40,720 nt of DNA from Chitinophaga pinensis (lineage in GTDB: Bacteria; Pseudomonadota; Gammaproteobacteria; Burkholderiales; Burkholderiaceae_C): NCBI GenBank assembly GCA_943326015.2, contig CALPRQ020000032.1, forward strand, positions 1 to 40,720. Direction: 5' to 3'. A program made the translations under genes and the position numbers. Of the stretch, positions 30,012-38,386 are shown piece after piece; the first letter of the stretch is position 1, and each line of letters opens with the position of its first letter. The notes under the pieces were generated by a model. It was not told where the DNA came from, made no database searches, and was given only the letters and a program-made list of their open reading frames with translations.

Positions 30012-31805
30012 ATGGCAATGCGTTCCGAATACTGCGGTCTGGTGACCGAGGCCCTGCTGGGTCAAACCGTGACCCTGTGCGGCTGGGTCAACCGCCGCCG
30101 CGACCATGGCGGCGTGATCTTCGTCGACCTGCGCGACCGCGAGGGCTATGTCCAGGTGGTCTGCGACCCGGACCGTCCCGAGATGTTCGCGATCGCCGAA
30201 GGCCTGCGCAACGAGTTCTGCATCCAGGTCAAGGGTCTGGTGCGCGCCCGCCCGGAAGGCACGAGCAACGACAACATGAAGAGCGGCCAGATCGAGGTGC
30301 TGTGCCACGAGATCGTCGTGCTCAACGCCTCGGTGACTCCACCGTTCCAGATCGACGACGACAACCTGTCCGAGACCACCCGTCTGACGCACCGCGTGCT
30401 CGACCTGCGCCGCCCCTACATGCAGAAGAATTTGATGCTGCGCTACAAGGTGTCGATGGAGGTGCGCAAGTTCCTCGACGCCAACGGCTTCATCGACATC
30501 GAGACCCCGATGCTGACCAAGTCCACGCCCGAAGGCGCGCGTGACTACCTGGTGCCCAGCCGTGTCCATGACGGTCATTTCTTCGCGCTGCCGCAAAGCC
30601 CCCAGCTGTTCAAGCAGCTGCTGATGGTGGCCGGCTACGACCGCTACTACCAGATCACCAAGTGTTTCCGCGACGAGGACCTGCGCGCTGACCGCCAGCC
30701 AGAATTCACCCAGATCGATATCGAGACCAGCTTCCTGACCGAGGAAGACATCCGCTCGATGTTCCAGGGCATGATCAAGAGCGTGTTCCAGCAGACCATG
30801 GGCGTGGATCTGGGCGAGTTCCCCTGCATGCCCTACGCCGAAGCGATGCACCGCTACGGCTCGGACAAGCCGGATCTGCGCGTGAAGCTCGAATTCACCG
30901 AGCTGACCGATGTCATGGCCGACGTCGACTTCAAGGTCTTCTCGGCTCCGGCGCAGGACAAGAACGGCCGCGTGGTCGCCCTGCGCGTGCCGGGCGGCGC
31001 CGAGATCAGCCGCAGCGAGATCGACGCCTACACCGACTTCGTCAAGATCTACGGCGCCAAGGGCCTGGCCTGGATCAAGGTCAACGATGTCGCCGCCGGC
31101 CGTGACGGCCTGCAGAGCCCGATCGTCAAGAACCTGCACGATGCCGCCATCGCCGCCATCCTGGCGCGCTCGGGTGCACAGAACGGCGACATCCTGTTCT
31201 TCGGCGCCGACAAGGCCAAGGTCGTCAACGACGCCATCGGCGCGCTGCGCATCAAGATCGGCCACGGCGAGCTGGCGAAGAAGCTGGGCTTCTTCGAGGA
31301 CCGCTGGGCCCCGCTGTGGGTGGTCGATTTCCCGATGTTCGAGTACGACGACGAAGCCAAGCGCTGGAACGCCGTCCACCATCCCTTCACCGCGCCGAAG
31401 GACGGTCACGAGGACTACATGGACACCGATCCGGGCCAGTGCATCGCCAAGGCCTACGACATGGTGCTCAATGGCTGGGAACTCGGTGGCGGCTCGATCC
31501 GTATCCACCGCGCCGACGTCCAGAGCAAGGTCTTTTCCGCGCTCAACATCTCGCCGGAAGACGCCCAGCACAAGTTCGGCTTCCTGCTCGACGCGCTGCA
31601 GTACGGCGCGCCGCCGCACGGTGGCCTGGCCTTCGGTCTGGACCGCCTGATCACGCTGATGACCAAGGCCGAGTCGATCCGCGACGTGATCGCCTTCCCC
31701 AAGACCCAGCGTGCCCAGTGCCTGCTGACCCAGGCGCCGAGCCCGGTCGACGAGAAGCAGCTGCGCGAGCTGCATATCCGCCTGCGCAACACGCAAGCGG
31801 CCTGA
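30012..31805 (+). CDS. aspS: Aspartyl-tRNA synthetase
   Basis: 597 residues, bacterial type. An N-terminal OB-fold anticodon domain ([24 protein letters not shown]) is followed by class II motif 2 ([22 protein letters not shown]), the bacterial GAD insertion and motif 3 ([14 protein letters not shown]). It charges tRNA-Asp; whether it also charges tRNA-Asn cannot be read here. The ATG at 30012 (MAMRSEYCG) fits the family; the frame open to 29955 overlaps the DUF502 gene. Confidence 0.97.
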   Translation: MAMRSEYCGLVTEALLGQTVTLCGWVNRRRDHGGVIFVDLRDREGYVQVVCDPDRPEMFAIAEGLRNEFCIQVKGLVRARPEGTSNDNMKSGQIEVLCHEIVVLNASVTPPFQIDDDNLSETTRLTHRVLDLRRPYMQKNLMLRYKVSMEVRKFLDANGFIDIETPMLTKSTPEGARDYLVPSRVHDGHFFALPQSPQLFKQLLMVAGYDRYYQITKCFRDEDLRADRQPEFTQIDIETSFLTEEDIRSMFQGMIKSVFQQTMGVDLGEFPCMPYAEAMHRYGSDKPDLRVKLEFTELTDVMADVDFKVFSAPAQDKNGRVVALRVPGGAEISRSEIDAYTDFVKIYGAKGLAWIKVNDVAAGRDGLQSPIVKNLHDAAIAAILARSGAQNGDILFFGADKAKVVNDAIGALRIKIGHGELAKKLGFFEDRWAPLWVVDFPMFEYDDEAKRWNAVHHPFTAPKDGHEDYMDTDPGQCIAKAYDMVLNGWELGGGSIRIHRADVQSKVFSALNISPEDAQHKFGFLLDALQYGAPPHGGLAFGLDRLITLMTKAESIRDVIAFPKTQRAQCLLTQAPSPVDEKQLRELHIRLRNTQAA

Positions 31806-31811
31806 TATAGT
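31806..31811 (+). promoter_or_regulatory. Possible -10 element of the yqjD/E/K-like genes
   Basis: TATAGT begins one base after the aspS stop and 36 bp before the DUF883 start. No good -35 is present. A GGGAGA ribosome site precedes the ATG at 31847. Confidence 0.3.
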
Positions 31812-31846
31812 GAGCAACGTGTAGTCATTTTGACGGGAGAAGCACC

Positions 31847-32164
31847 ATGAACCAATTCGATACCTCACTCGCCCCGAAGGAAAAGCTGGTCGCTGACCTC
31901 AAGGTTGTCGTGACTGACGCCGAGGAACTGCTGGCCGCCACCGCGTCCCAGACCGGCGAGAAGATCGCCGAGCTGCGCGAGCGCATGCAGACCAATCTGC
32001 GCATGGCCCGCCTCAAGCTGGCCGACGCCGAAGCTGCCCTGCGCGAGAGCACCCGCCAGATGGCCAAGGCGACCGACCATTACGTGCACGAGAACCCCTG
32101 GAAGGCGATCGGCATCGCCGCCGGTGCCGGCCTGCTGGTCGGCATGCTGATCGGCCGTCGTTGA
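31847..32164 (+). CDS. DUF883 (ElaB/YqjD) family protein
   Basis: 105 residues. A helical, charged N-terminal two-thirds (LKVVVTDAEELLAATASQTG, then LRERMQTNLRMARLKLADAE) is followed by YVHENPWKAIGIAAGAGLLVGMLIG, the C-terminal membrane anchor and glycine zipper of the family. In E. coli YqjD and ElaB are tail-anchored and bind ribosomes in stationary phase. It heads a trio with YqjE- and YqjK-like proteins. The HENPW motif is the best identifier. Confidence 0.9.
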   Translation: MNQFDTSLAPKEKLVADLKVVVTDAEELLAATASQTGEKIAELRERMQTNLRMARLKLADAEAALRESTRQMAKATDHYVHENPWKAIGIAAGAGLLVGMLIGRR

Positions 32165-32186
32165 TCCTCGCTCCGGCGTGCGCGTG

Positions 32187-32585
32187 ATGTCAACCCAAGA
32201 CCGCTTGCACGCCGATCCGGCTCCCGAGCGCGTGACCCAGGCGCTGCGCGGCTGGCTGCAGGATGCCGTGGCCTTGCTGCGCGTGCGGCTGGAGCTGTTC
32301 GGCGTCGAGGCTCGCGAGCATGCCTTGGCCACGGTCGAGTTGCTGCTCGCCGGTCTGGCCACGCTGCTGTTCCTCGGCCTGGGACTGGGCTTCCTGGCGG
32401 TGCTGCTCACCGTGCTGCTGTGGGACAGCCACCGTCTGCTGGCCTTGTCCGTTTTCACCACCCTGTTCCTGACGCTGGGCGGCATCGCCTGGCTGCTGCT
32501 GTTGCGTCGCTGGCGCGCGGCACAGTCCTGGTTCGAGTCCAGCCTGGGCGAACTCAGGCAGGACGGCGAGCGTCTTTCGCCGTGA
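32187..32585 (+). CDS. YqjE-like (phage holin family) membrane protein
   Basis: About 132 residues with two membrane segments (LLLAGLATLLFLGLGLGFLA and LSVFTTLFLTLGGIAWLLLL) and a preceding amphipathic part. It lies between yqjD-like and yqjK-like genes, as in E. coli yqjDEK, so despite the holin family name it is not a phage gene. The ATG at 32187 is preferred over the GTG at 32178. Confidence 0.85.
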   Translation: MSTQDRLHADPAPERVTQALRGWLQDAVALLRVRLELFGVEAREHALATVELLLAGLATLLFLGLGLGFLAVLLTVLLWDSHRLLALSVFTTLFLTLGGIAWLLLLRRWRAAQSWFESSLGELRQDGERLSP

Positions 32586-32597
32586 CTTCACACTGAC

Positions 32598-32927
32598 ATG
32601 AATCCGAGCCAGCAGCGCCTCTGGATCCGCCGTCAGGAGCTGCTGCGCCAGTCATCCGAGCTGCGCAACAAGCTGCAATGGCATGCCGAAGGCCTCGCGC
32701 CGGTGCTGCGGGGCGCCGATCGCGCCTGGGCCGCCGGCGTCTGGCTGCGCGAACACCCTTTGGTGCCGGCCGCTGCGCTGGCACTGCTCGTCTGGCGCCG
32801 CCCGCGCCGCCTGCTGCGCTGGGCGCGGCGCGGCTGGTCGGCCTGGCAGCTGGTCCGGCGCGTGCGCGCGGCCTGGGATGCGCGCGCCGCCGCGCTGGGT
32901 CCGCTGTTCGGCCGCAGCCCTTACTGA
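32598..32927 (+). CDS. YqjK-like protein
   Basis: 109 residues, starting MNPSQQRLWIRRQELLRQS, which matches YqjK-type proteins; a short hydrophobic segment (HPLVPAAALALLVW) and a very Arg/Trp-rich C-terminus follow. It closes the yqjD-yqjE-yqjK-like set. Its last codons overlap, on the other strand, the stop of a decayed binding-protein gene. Confidence 0.75.
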   Translation: MNPSQQRLWIRRQELLRQSSELRNKLQWHAEGLAPVLRGADRAWAAGVWLREHPLVPAAALALLVWRRPRRLLRWARRGWSAWQLVRRVRAAWDARAAALGPLFGRSPY

Positions 32928-33121
32928 TCCTTGAGCTTGACGCATCTGCCGCTGCGAATCTGCGCGCAGAACACCTTGCGCCGGGGCCGACCGGACTGGC
33001 CCTGGTCGGAGTCGCGGTCCGTCAAGGCGCCGATGAAGCCGATCTGAACAGGTTCCTGGTTCATGCACGCGCCCAACAGCAGGTCTGCGATCGCTACCAA
33101 TAGAATAGTTGTCTTATTAAT
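32921..33121 (-). pseudogene. Remnant of a periplasmic (Leu/Ile/Val-type) binding lipoprotein, internal deletion
   Basis: On the minus strand a single open frame matches both ends of the intact binding protein at 37251-38366. Aligned parts: a signal peptide ending LLLGAC, 19 residues long as in the intact gene; then EPVQIGFIGALTDRDSDQGQ (intact: EPIKIGFIGGLTDRNSDNGQ); then after QSG the C-terminal RRKVFCAQIRSGRCVKLK (intact: RRKVFFTQIHNGRYVKLQ). About 304 codons are missing between them. The codon aligned with the start ATG is ATT (33119-33121), and no other good start lies upstream before an in-frame stop at 33125-33127; an ATG at 33064 would omit the signal peptide. The spacing to the divergent kinase (18 bp) also matches the intact locus (20 bp). 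Confidence 0.85.
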
Positions 33122-33139
33122 TGGTTAATTTCAAAAAAA

Positions 33140-36100
33140 ATGACATCAAGCAGATCCACGAAGAAGGCGGTGTTGCTGCGCGGGGGTACTCTGCACGTCA
33201 AGCTTGCTGAAGCGTGGCGTTGGTGCAGGTCGGCATGCCTGACTTGGAGCCAGTCGCTGCGGGTTCGCATGCTGATGCTGGGGCTGATGCCCCTGCTGGT
33301 GGCGTTTCCGATCGTGTTCGGAATCCTGACCGAGTTGGCGGACCGGCAAACCCTGCTGAAAGTCAGCCTGCGCGGCAATCTGGCGGGGGCACACAACTAT
33401 CTCGATCTGCTCAAGATCCAGAACGGCAAGCGCATCGAGCAGTTGGCCAGGTCGGCTCCGCTCCAGCAGGAGGTCAAGCGGGCCATCGATCAAGCCTCTG
33501 ACGAGCGGGCGCTCAACAAGGTCTTGCAGACTGCTGCCGACTACAGCGGGCTCGATTACCTGCTGCTGGTCACTGGTGACCGCCAGATCCTGGGTAGCAG
33601 TTCGGGCGCGATGCCGGGCCAGCTTTTGCCCGACTCCTACGTGATGCGCCAGGCCCAGATCGGTGTCAGCAGTTCCGCCTACGAGCAGTTCACGCGCGAG
33701 GAGTTGCACAAGTTCTCGCCACATTTTTCCGATCAGTTGCAGTTTCCGTCCAGTGAGACCGGTGGGCGGGCTGTGGCATCGGCGCGTGGCTTGCTGATCA
33801 ATGCCGCGGCCCAGTTCCCACGGACGGTGAATAGGCCCGATGTCATCCTGGTGGGAGGCACCCTGCTGAATCGGAACCATTCGCTGACCGATCACATGCG
33901 GGAAGTCATTTTCCCGCTCGGAACCCTGCTCGACAACGTTGAAGGCATGACGGTCATTTACCTCGATGGCATCAGCATCGCGGTCAGCGTGCAGCGCAAG
34001 GAAGGCGCGCACCTGCTCGGCAGAGCCGTTGCGCCTCAGGTCACCCAGACCGTGATGGCGCAAGGCCAGCCCTGGCTGGGCGAGCTGAATGACGACGGGG
34101 TGAGTTACATGGCCGGCTTCGAAGCTCTGCAAGATGGCAGCGGACGGCGCGTGGGCATGATCAGTGCGAGTTTTCCGCGCGAGCCCTATCAGCGCGTCTC
34201 GCGTTGGGTGATGGGGTCGGTCTCGCTGCTGCTGGCCTTGATGATGTTGTCGATTTCGCTGTTGTTCCTGCGTTTCGGGCGCACGCTGACCTTGCGGCTC
34301 GAGCGCATGGGCGGCACGATGAAGGCAGTCCACCAGGGTGACCGTCAGGCCCGGATGGCCTGCTTCGGAACCAGGGACGAGTTGGCGCAACTGGGGCTGG
34401 ACTTCAACGAGTTGCTTGACACCATCGCCGAGCAGGATGCGCGTCAGCGCCGCAGTCAGGAAGTGATTGCCAATGAAGCCGCGCGCCGCCATGCGTTGTT
34501 CAGTCATGCGCGTGATGGGGTCCTGATTTGCGACGCCCAGGGTCGCGTGGTCGAATGCAATCCCAAGGCCGCCTCACTGCTGGGTTATGGCAGCGAGGAA
34601 CTGGTGGGGCGCCATCTCCATGAATGGGAGATTCCGTACAGCGCTGCGGATATGCGGCAATTGCTCGAGCAGGTCGATGCCGAGGGCCGCTCCTACGAAA
34701 CCCAGCACCAGCGCCGGGACGGCAGCCGCTACTTTGCCGAGGTGTCGTTGAGCCGGGCGCAATGGGCTGGCCAGACTTTCGTGATGGCATTGCTACGCGA
34801 CATTTCCGAGCGCAAGAGGGTGGAGGCCGAGCTCGAGGACTACCGCCAGAGCCTGGAGCTGCGGACCGCGGAGCTGGCAGCCGCCAACGAGGCCAAGAAC
34901 GAATTTCTTGCCAATATGAGTCATGAAATCCGCACGCCGATGGGGGTGGTGATTGGCCTGTCCAATCTCTTGCTCGACAACGATTTTCCGCCCGAGCAGC
35001 GTGACTATCTGGAAAAGATCCATATGGCCAGTACGGCCTTGCTGGGGGTACTGAACGACATCCTCGACCATTCCAAGATCGAGTCGCGCTTGCTGCAGGT
35101 CGAATCGATCCCGATGTGCGTGGCCGACGTGCTGCGCAAGAGCGAGACCCTGTTCGCGATCCGGGCCCAGCAAAAGCAGGTGGAACTCTCGGTCGAATGC
35201 GATCCCGAGCTGCCTGCACTGTTGCTGGGCGATCCCCTGCGTCTGCTGCAGGTGCTCAACAACCTGATCGGCAATGCGCTGAAGTTCACCGAGCACGGTT
35301 CGATTCGGGTCAAGGCCGAATGTCTGGAGCGGGGGCAGGATGCGGTGTTGTTGAAAGTCTCGGTAAGCGACACCGGTGTCGGTATCCTGCCGGCCCATAT
35401 GGACCGGCTGTTCGCTGCCTTCCAGCAAGCCGAAGTCTCGACTTCGCGTCATTACGGCGGCACCGGACTGGGCTTGAGCATCAGCAAGGGGCTGGTCGAG
35501 TTGATGAAGGGCGAGATCGGCGCCACCAGCAAGGTGGGCGAGGGCAGTCACTTCTGGTTCACGGTCAGGCTAGGCTGGCCTGACAGGTCCGCGGATCAGG
35601 TGGTGCCAGCCGAGGAGCCGCTGTCGTCTTTTGCTGCTGATGCCCGCAGCAGGCTGTCCCCTCTGGTCGCGCAGGCGGTCCCGATCCGCGGGGCAAGGGT
35701 GCTGGTCGTCGACGACAATGACGTCAACCTGCTGGTGGCCAGCGCTTATCTGCGCAAGATGGGCCTGCTGGCTGAAACCGCCGACTCCGGCCGGGCCGCG
35801 CTGGAGCAAGTCCGGCAGCAGCAATTCGACGCTATTTTGCTTGACCTGCAGATGCCCGAGCTCGACGGCTTTGAGACCGCGCGTGCCATCCGCGCGACCG
35901 AATCGGGCCGGCAGACGCCGATCATCGCGCTGACCGCTGCGGTGCGGCTGTCCGATCGCCAGGCCGCTGAGGCGGCAGGCATGAACGATCACATCGCCAA
36001 GCCGATTGATCCCCTGCAGTTGACCGACATGCTGGTCAAGTGGATCGCTCCTGCCGCCTATACGGCCGGTCTGCCTGCCACGGTCCGGGCCGAGCCGACC

Positions 36101-36439
36101 ACGCTGGCCGTGCTGGACCTTGAACGGGCCTTGCAGCAACTGGGCGATGACAGGGAATTGCTGCAGGCGGTGCTGGCCAGTTTCGTGCGGGATTTCACAC
36201 CGGCGGCCGGGCAATTGGCTCAGGCGCTGCAGGCTCAGCAATTCGAGGATGCCGTTCGTCTGGTCCATACCATCAAGGGGCTGGCTCCGACCTTGGGCGC
36301 AGCAACCCTGCATCAGGTGGCGCAAGGTTTCGAGCTGGCACTGGAGAGTCATGACACGACTCTGTTGTCGGCTTTCAGCCAGGCGCTCGACGCGGTGCTG
36401 GCGGCGATCGCTGCGTTCAGTCAGAAGGCCGCCCCGTAG
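33140..36439 (+). CDS. Hybrid histidine kinase with extracytoplasmic sensor, PAS, REC and Hpt (copy 1)
   Basis: 1099-residue phosphorelay sensor of the BarA/TorS type. Membrane segment about 45-62; a large periplasmic sensor (about 65-350), probably double-Cache; second membrane segment about 355-380; HAMP; PAS about 455-560; HisKA with His595 (NMSHEIRTPMG); HATPase about 700-810 (NLIGNALKFTEHG, GTGLGLSISKGL); REC with Asp902 (LLDLQMPELDG); Hpt with His1043 (LVHTIKGLAP). The route His595-Asp902-His1043 would feed an unseen response regulator. It is paralogous to the kinase at 38387. Its former partner binding protein on the other strand has decayed. No ribosome site is clear; A-rich sequence precedes the ATG. 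Confidence 0.93.
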   Translation: MTSSRSTKKAVLLRGGTLHVKLAEAWRWCRSACLTWSQSLRVRMLMLGLMPLLVAFPIVFGILTELADRQTLLKVSLRGNLAGAHNYLDLLKIQNGKRIEQLARSAPLQQEVKRAIDQASDERALNKVLQTAADYSGLDYLLLVTGDRQILGSSSGAMPGQLLPDSYVMRQAQIGVSSSAYEQFTREELHKFSPHFSDQLQFPSSETGGRAVASARGLLINAAAQFPRTVNRPDVILVGGTLLNRNHSLTDHMREVIFPLGTLLDNVEGMTVIYLDGISIAVSVQRKEGAHLLGRAVAPQVTQTVMAQGQPWLGELNDDGVSYMAGFEALQDGSGRRVGMISASFPREPYQRVSRWVMGSVSLLLALMMLSISLLFLRFGRTLTLRLERMGGTMKAVHQGDRQARMACFGTRDELAQLGLDFNELLDTIAEQDARQRRSQEVIANEAARRHALFSHARDGVLICDAQGRVVECNPKAASLLGYGSEELVGRHLHEWEIPYSAADMRQLLEQVDAEGRSYETQHQRRDGSRYFAEVSLSRAQWAGQTFVMALLRDISERKRVEAELEDYRQSLELRTAELAAANEAKNEFLANMSHEIRTPMGVVIGLSNLLLDNDFPPEQRDYLEKIHMASTALLGVLNDILDHSKIESRLLQVESIPMCVADVLRKSETLFAIRAQQKQVELSVECDPELPALLLGDPLRLLQVLNNLIGNALKFTEHGSIRVKAECLERGQDAVLLKVSVSDTGVGILPAHMDRLFAAFQQAEVSTSRHYGGTGLGLSISKGLVELMKGEIGATSKVGEGSHFWFTVRLGWPDRSADQVVPAEEPLSSFAADARSRLSPLVAQAVPIRGARVLVVDDNDVNLLVASAYLRKMGLLAETADSGRAALEQVRQQQFDAILLDLQMPELDGFETARAIRATESGRQTPIIALTAAVRLSDRQAAEAAGMNDHIAKPIDPLQLTDMLVKWIAPAAYTAGLPATVRAEPTTLAVLDLERALQQLGDDRELLQAVLASFVRDFTPAAGQLAQALQAQQFEDAVRLVHTIKGLAPTLGAATLHQVAQGFELALESHDTTLLSAFSQALDAVLAAIAAFSQKAAP

Positions 36440-36498
36440 CGGTCGAGATCAAGTAAGCGTCGTTCGCTGTCAGGCGCTGCGGGCTTACCATAGCGCCC

Positions 36499-37242
36499 AT
36501 GCATACCACCGCTCTCGTCCTGTTCTCGGGCGGGCAGGATTCCACCACCTGTCTGGCCCATGCCCTGCAGCGCTACCAGCGCGTCGAAACCCTAGGCTTC
36601 CAGTACGGCCAGCGCCACGCGGTCGAGATGGAGGCCCGCCTGACGGTGCTCGCCGAGCTGCGGCGCCAGTTCCCGGGCTGGATCGAGCGGTTGGGCGATG
36701 ACCATGTGCTCGATGTCGGCGTGCTGGGCCAGGTCAGCGAAACCTCGCTGACGCGCGAGATGGCGTTCCAGATCGAGGCCAGCGGCCTGCCCAACACCTT
36801 CGTGCCGGGGCGCAACCTGGTCTTCCTGACGCTGGCGGCGGCGCTTGCCTACCGCCGCGGCCTGCAGGTGATCGTGACCGGAGTCTGCGAAACCGACTTC
36901 TCGGGCTACCCCGATTGCCGCGACGACACCATGAAGGCGCTGCAGGTCGCGCTCTCGCTCGGGCTGGACCGTCGCCTGCTGATCGAGACGCCGCTGATGT
37001 GGATCGACAAGGCGCAGACCTGGGCGCTAGCCGAGCAGCTCGGCGATGCAGCGGGCGTGCCCGCTGGCGGCCAGGCGCTGGTCGACCTGATCGTCGAGCA
37101 CAGCCACACCTGCTACCTGGGTGACCGCGAGCACCGCCACGACTGGGGCTGGGGCTGTGGCAGCTGTCCGGCCTGCGAGTTGCGCGCGCGCGGCTGGCAG
37201 CGCTGGCGTGCCGCTCAGTCCGACGCGCCAGCCGGCCGCTGA
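36499..37242 (+). CDS. queC: 7-cyano-7-deazaguanine synthase
   Basis: 247 residues. It converts carboxydeazaguanine to preQ0 with ATP and ammonia, on the path to queuosine. The PP-loop is [11 protein letters not shown] (SGGQDS, 10-15), and [18 protein letters not shown] and [12 protein letters not shown] are family motifs. The zinc site is complete (Cys205, Cys220, Cys223, Cys226). It sits alone between the two copies of the sensory locus, with no other queuosine gene in view. Its stop is 8 bp from the convergent binding-protein stop. Confidence 0.96.
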   Translation: MHTTALVLFSGGQDSTTCLAHALQRYQRVETLGFQYGQRHAVEMEARLTVLAELRRQFPGWIERLGDDHVLDVGVLGQVSETSLTREMAFQIEASGLPNTFVPGRNLVFLTLAAALAYRRGLQVIVTGVCETDFSGYPDCRDDTMKALQVALSLGLDRRLLIETPLMWIDKAQTWALAEQLGDAAGVPAGGQALVDLIVEHSHTCYLGDREHRHDWGWGCGSCPACELRARGWQRWRAAQSDAPAGR

Positions 37243-37250
37243 ACTGGCGC

Positions 37251-38366
37251 TCAGGGCGTCGGGGTCTGCAGCTTGACGTAACGCCCGTTGTGGATCTGGG
37301 TGAAGAAGACCTTGCGTCGGGTGTCGCCGTTGGCGTCGAAGGCAATCGTCTGCTGCAGCCCCGTGTAGGGGCTGTTGCGCAGCGCCGACTGCTTGACGCT
37401 CTCGCCGCGCCCGCGCTGCTTGAGCGCGGTCAGCACCACGGTCGCCGCGTCGTAGGCCGACACCGTGCTGTAGCCCGGCTTGCGCTGGAAACGCTTGAAA
37501 TAGGCGTCGCTGAATTCCTTGTAGCGTGCCGAGGTATCGTCGTGGTCGAAGTTCTGCACGATCAGCAGGCCCTCGACGACTTCGCCACCGAGATCGATGA
37601 GCTGCTCGGTCGAGGCCCATTCAGCGGCCGCGATCGGCAGCTTGGGCGCCTGCCGGCGTGCCTGCTGCGCGAACCGCGCCACGTCGAGCGCGCCCGAGAT
37701 GAACAGCAGGCTGTCGGGCTTGGCTGCGACCATGCGGCTGACGACCTCGGAGAAATCGGCGCTCTCGCTCGATTCGTAGGGAATTTCGGCCGCCAGCTTG
37801 AGCCCCATCGAATCGACCGTGCTGCGGAATTCCTTCAGCCAGGAGGCGGTGAAGTTGAGGTTGCGCGTGTCGTAGGCCACCGCGGTGTACTTCTGGCCCA
37901 GACTCGCCATCACCTTGGCGTAGTCGCTCGCATTGTCGCGCGTCGTGCGGTTGATGCGGAACAGGTTGTCGTCCTGGCCGTAGAAGTCCATCGATGTGAT
38001 GGTCGGGCTGATCTGGAAGATGCCTGCTTTGCCGGTGATCGGGACGATTACCTTGGCCATGCCGCTCGTGAACGGGCCGATCACGGCCTCGACCCGCGCC
38101 TTGACGAGTTCGCGCGACGATTTGGCTGCGGTTTCGGGGTTCTGCGCATCGTCCTTGGCGATCAGTTCAACCAGCCGTCCGTCGATGCCGCCGCTGCGGT
38201 TGAATTGCTCGACCGCCAGCATCACGCCCTTCACTCCGGACTGGCCATTATCCGAATTGCGGTCAGTCAAACCGCCGATGAAGCCTATCTTGATTGGCTC
38301 CTTGGGACCACAACCAGCCAGAGCGCAGGCCAAAGTCAGCGATGATAAGATGGCCAAGTTTTTCAT
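37251..38366 (-). CDS. Periplasmic Leu/Ile/Val-type binding lipoprotein beside the kinase
   Basis: 371 residues. The signal peptide MKNLAILSSLTLACALAGC has a lipobox (LAGC, Cys19), so the mature protein would be lipid-anchored. The type I periplasmic binding fold (Peripla_BP_6) follows: IKIGFIGGLTDRNSDNGQSG, VELIAKDDAQNPETA, VEAVIGPFTSGMAKVI, and later YSTVSAYDAATVVLTALKQ. No ABC permease or ATPase genes accompany it; instead it is divergent from a hybrid kinase only 20 bp away. I infer a sensory accessory that presents a ligand to the kinase, as TorT does for TorS, rather than a transport subunit. The ligand is unknown. Confidence 0.88.
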   Translation of the reverse strand: MKNLAILSSLTLACALAGCGPKEPIKIGFIGGLTDRNSDNGQSGVKGVMLAVEQFNRSGGIDGRLVELIAKDDAQNPETAAKSSRELVKARVEAVIGPFTSGMAKVIVPITGKAGIFQISPTITSMDFYGQDDNLFRINRTTRDNASDYAKVMASLGQKYTAVAYDTRNLNFTASWLKEFRSTVDSMGLKLAAEIPYESSESADFSEVVSRMVAAKPDSLLFISGALDVARFAQQARRQAPKLPIAAAEWASTEQLIDLGGEVVEGLLIVQNFDHDDTSARYKEFSDAYFKRFQRKPGYSTVSAYDAATVVLTALKQRGRGESVKQSALRNSPYTGLQQTIAFDANGDTRRKVFFTQIHNGRYVKLQTPTP

Positions 38367-38386
38367 CTTGCAATTTTATCAAGTCA

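Noticed and set aside
29790-31868. A 692-codon minus-strand frame opposite aspS
   Set aside because: Antisense shadow of aspS; composition is typical of GC-rich shadows.
32187-32585. Phage holin as a sign of prophage
   Set aside because: The gene is in the conserved yqjD-yqjE-yqjK-like order and no other phage gene is near.
32652-33068. A 138-codon minus-strand frame starting near the binding-protein remnant
   Set aside because: It is in another frame from the homologous remnant and runs antisense through the yqjK-like gene; no family resemblance.
36440-36498. Possible preQ1 riboswitch upstream of queC
   Set aside because: The 59-bp gap lacks a recognisable preQ1 aptamer; only a loose GTAAGC/GCTTAC pairing is visible.
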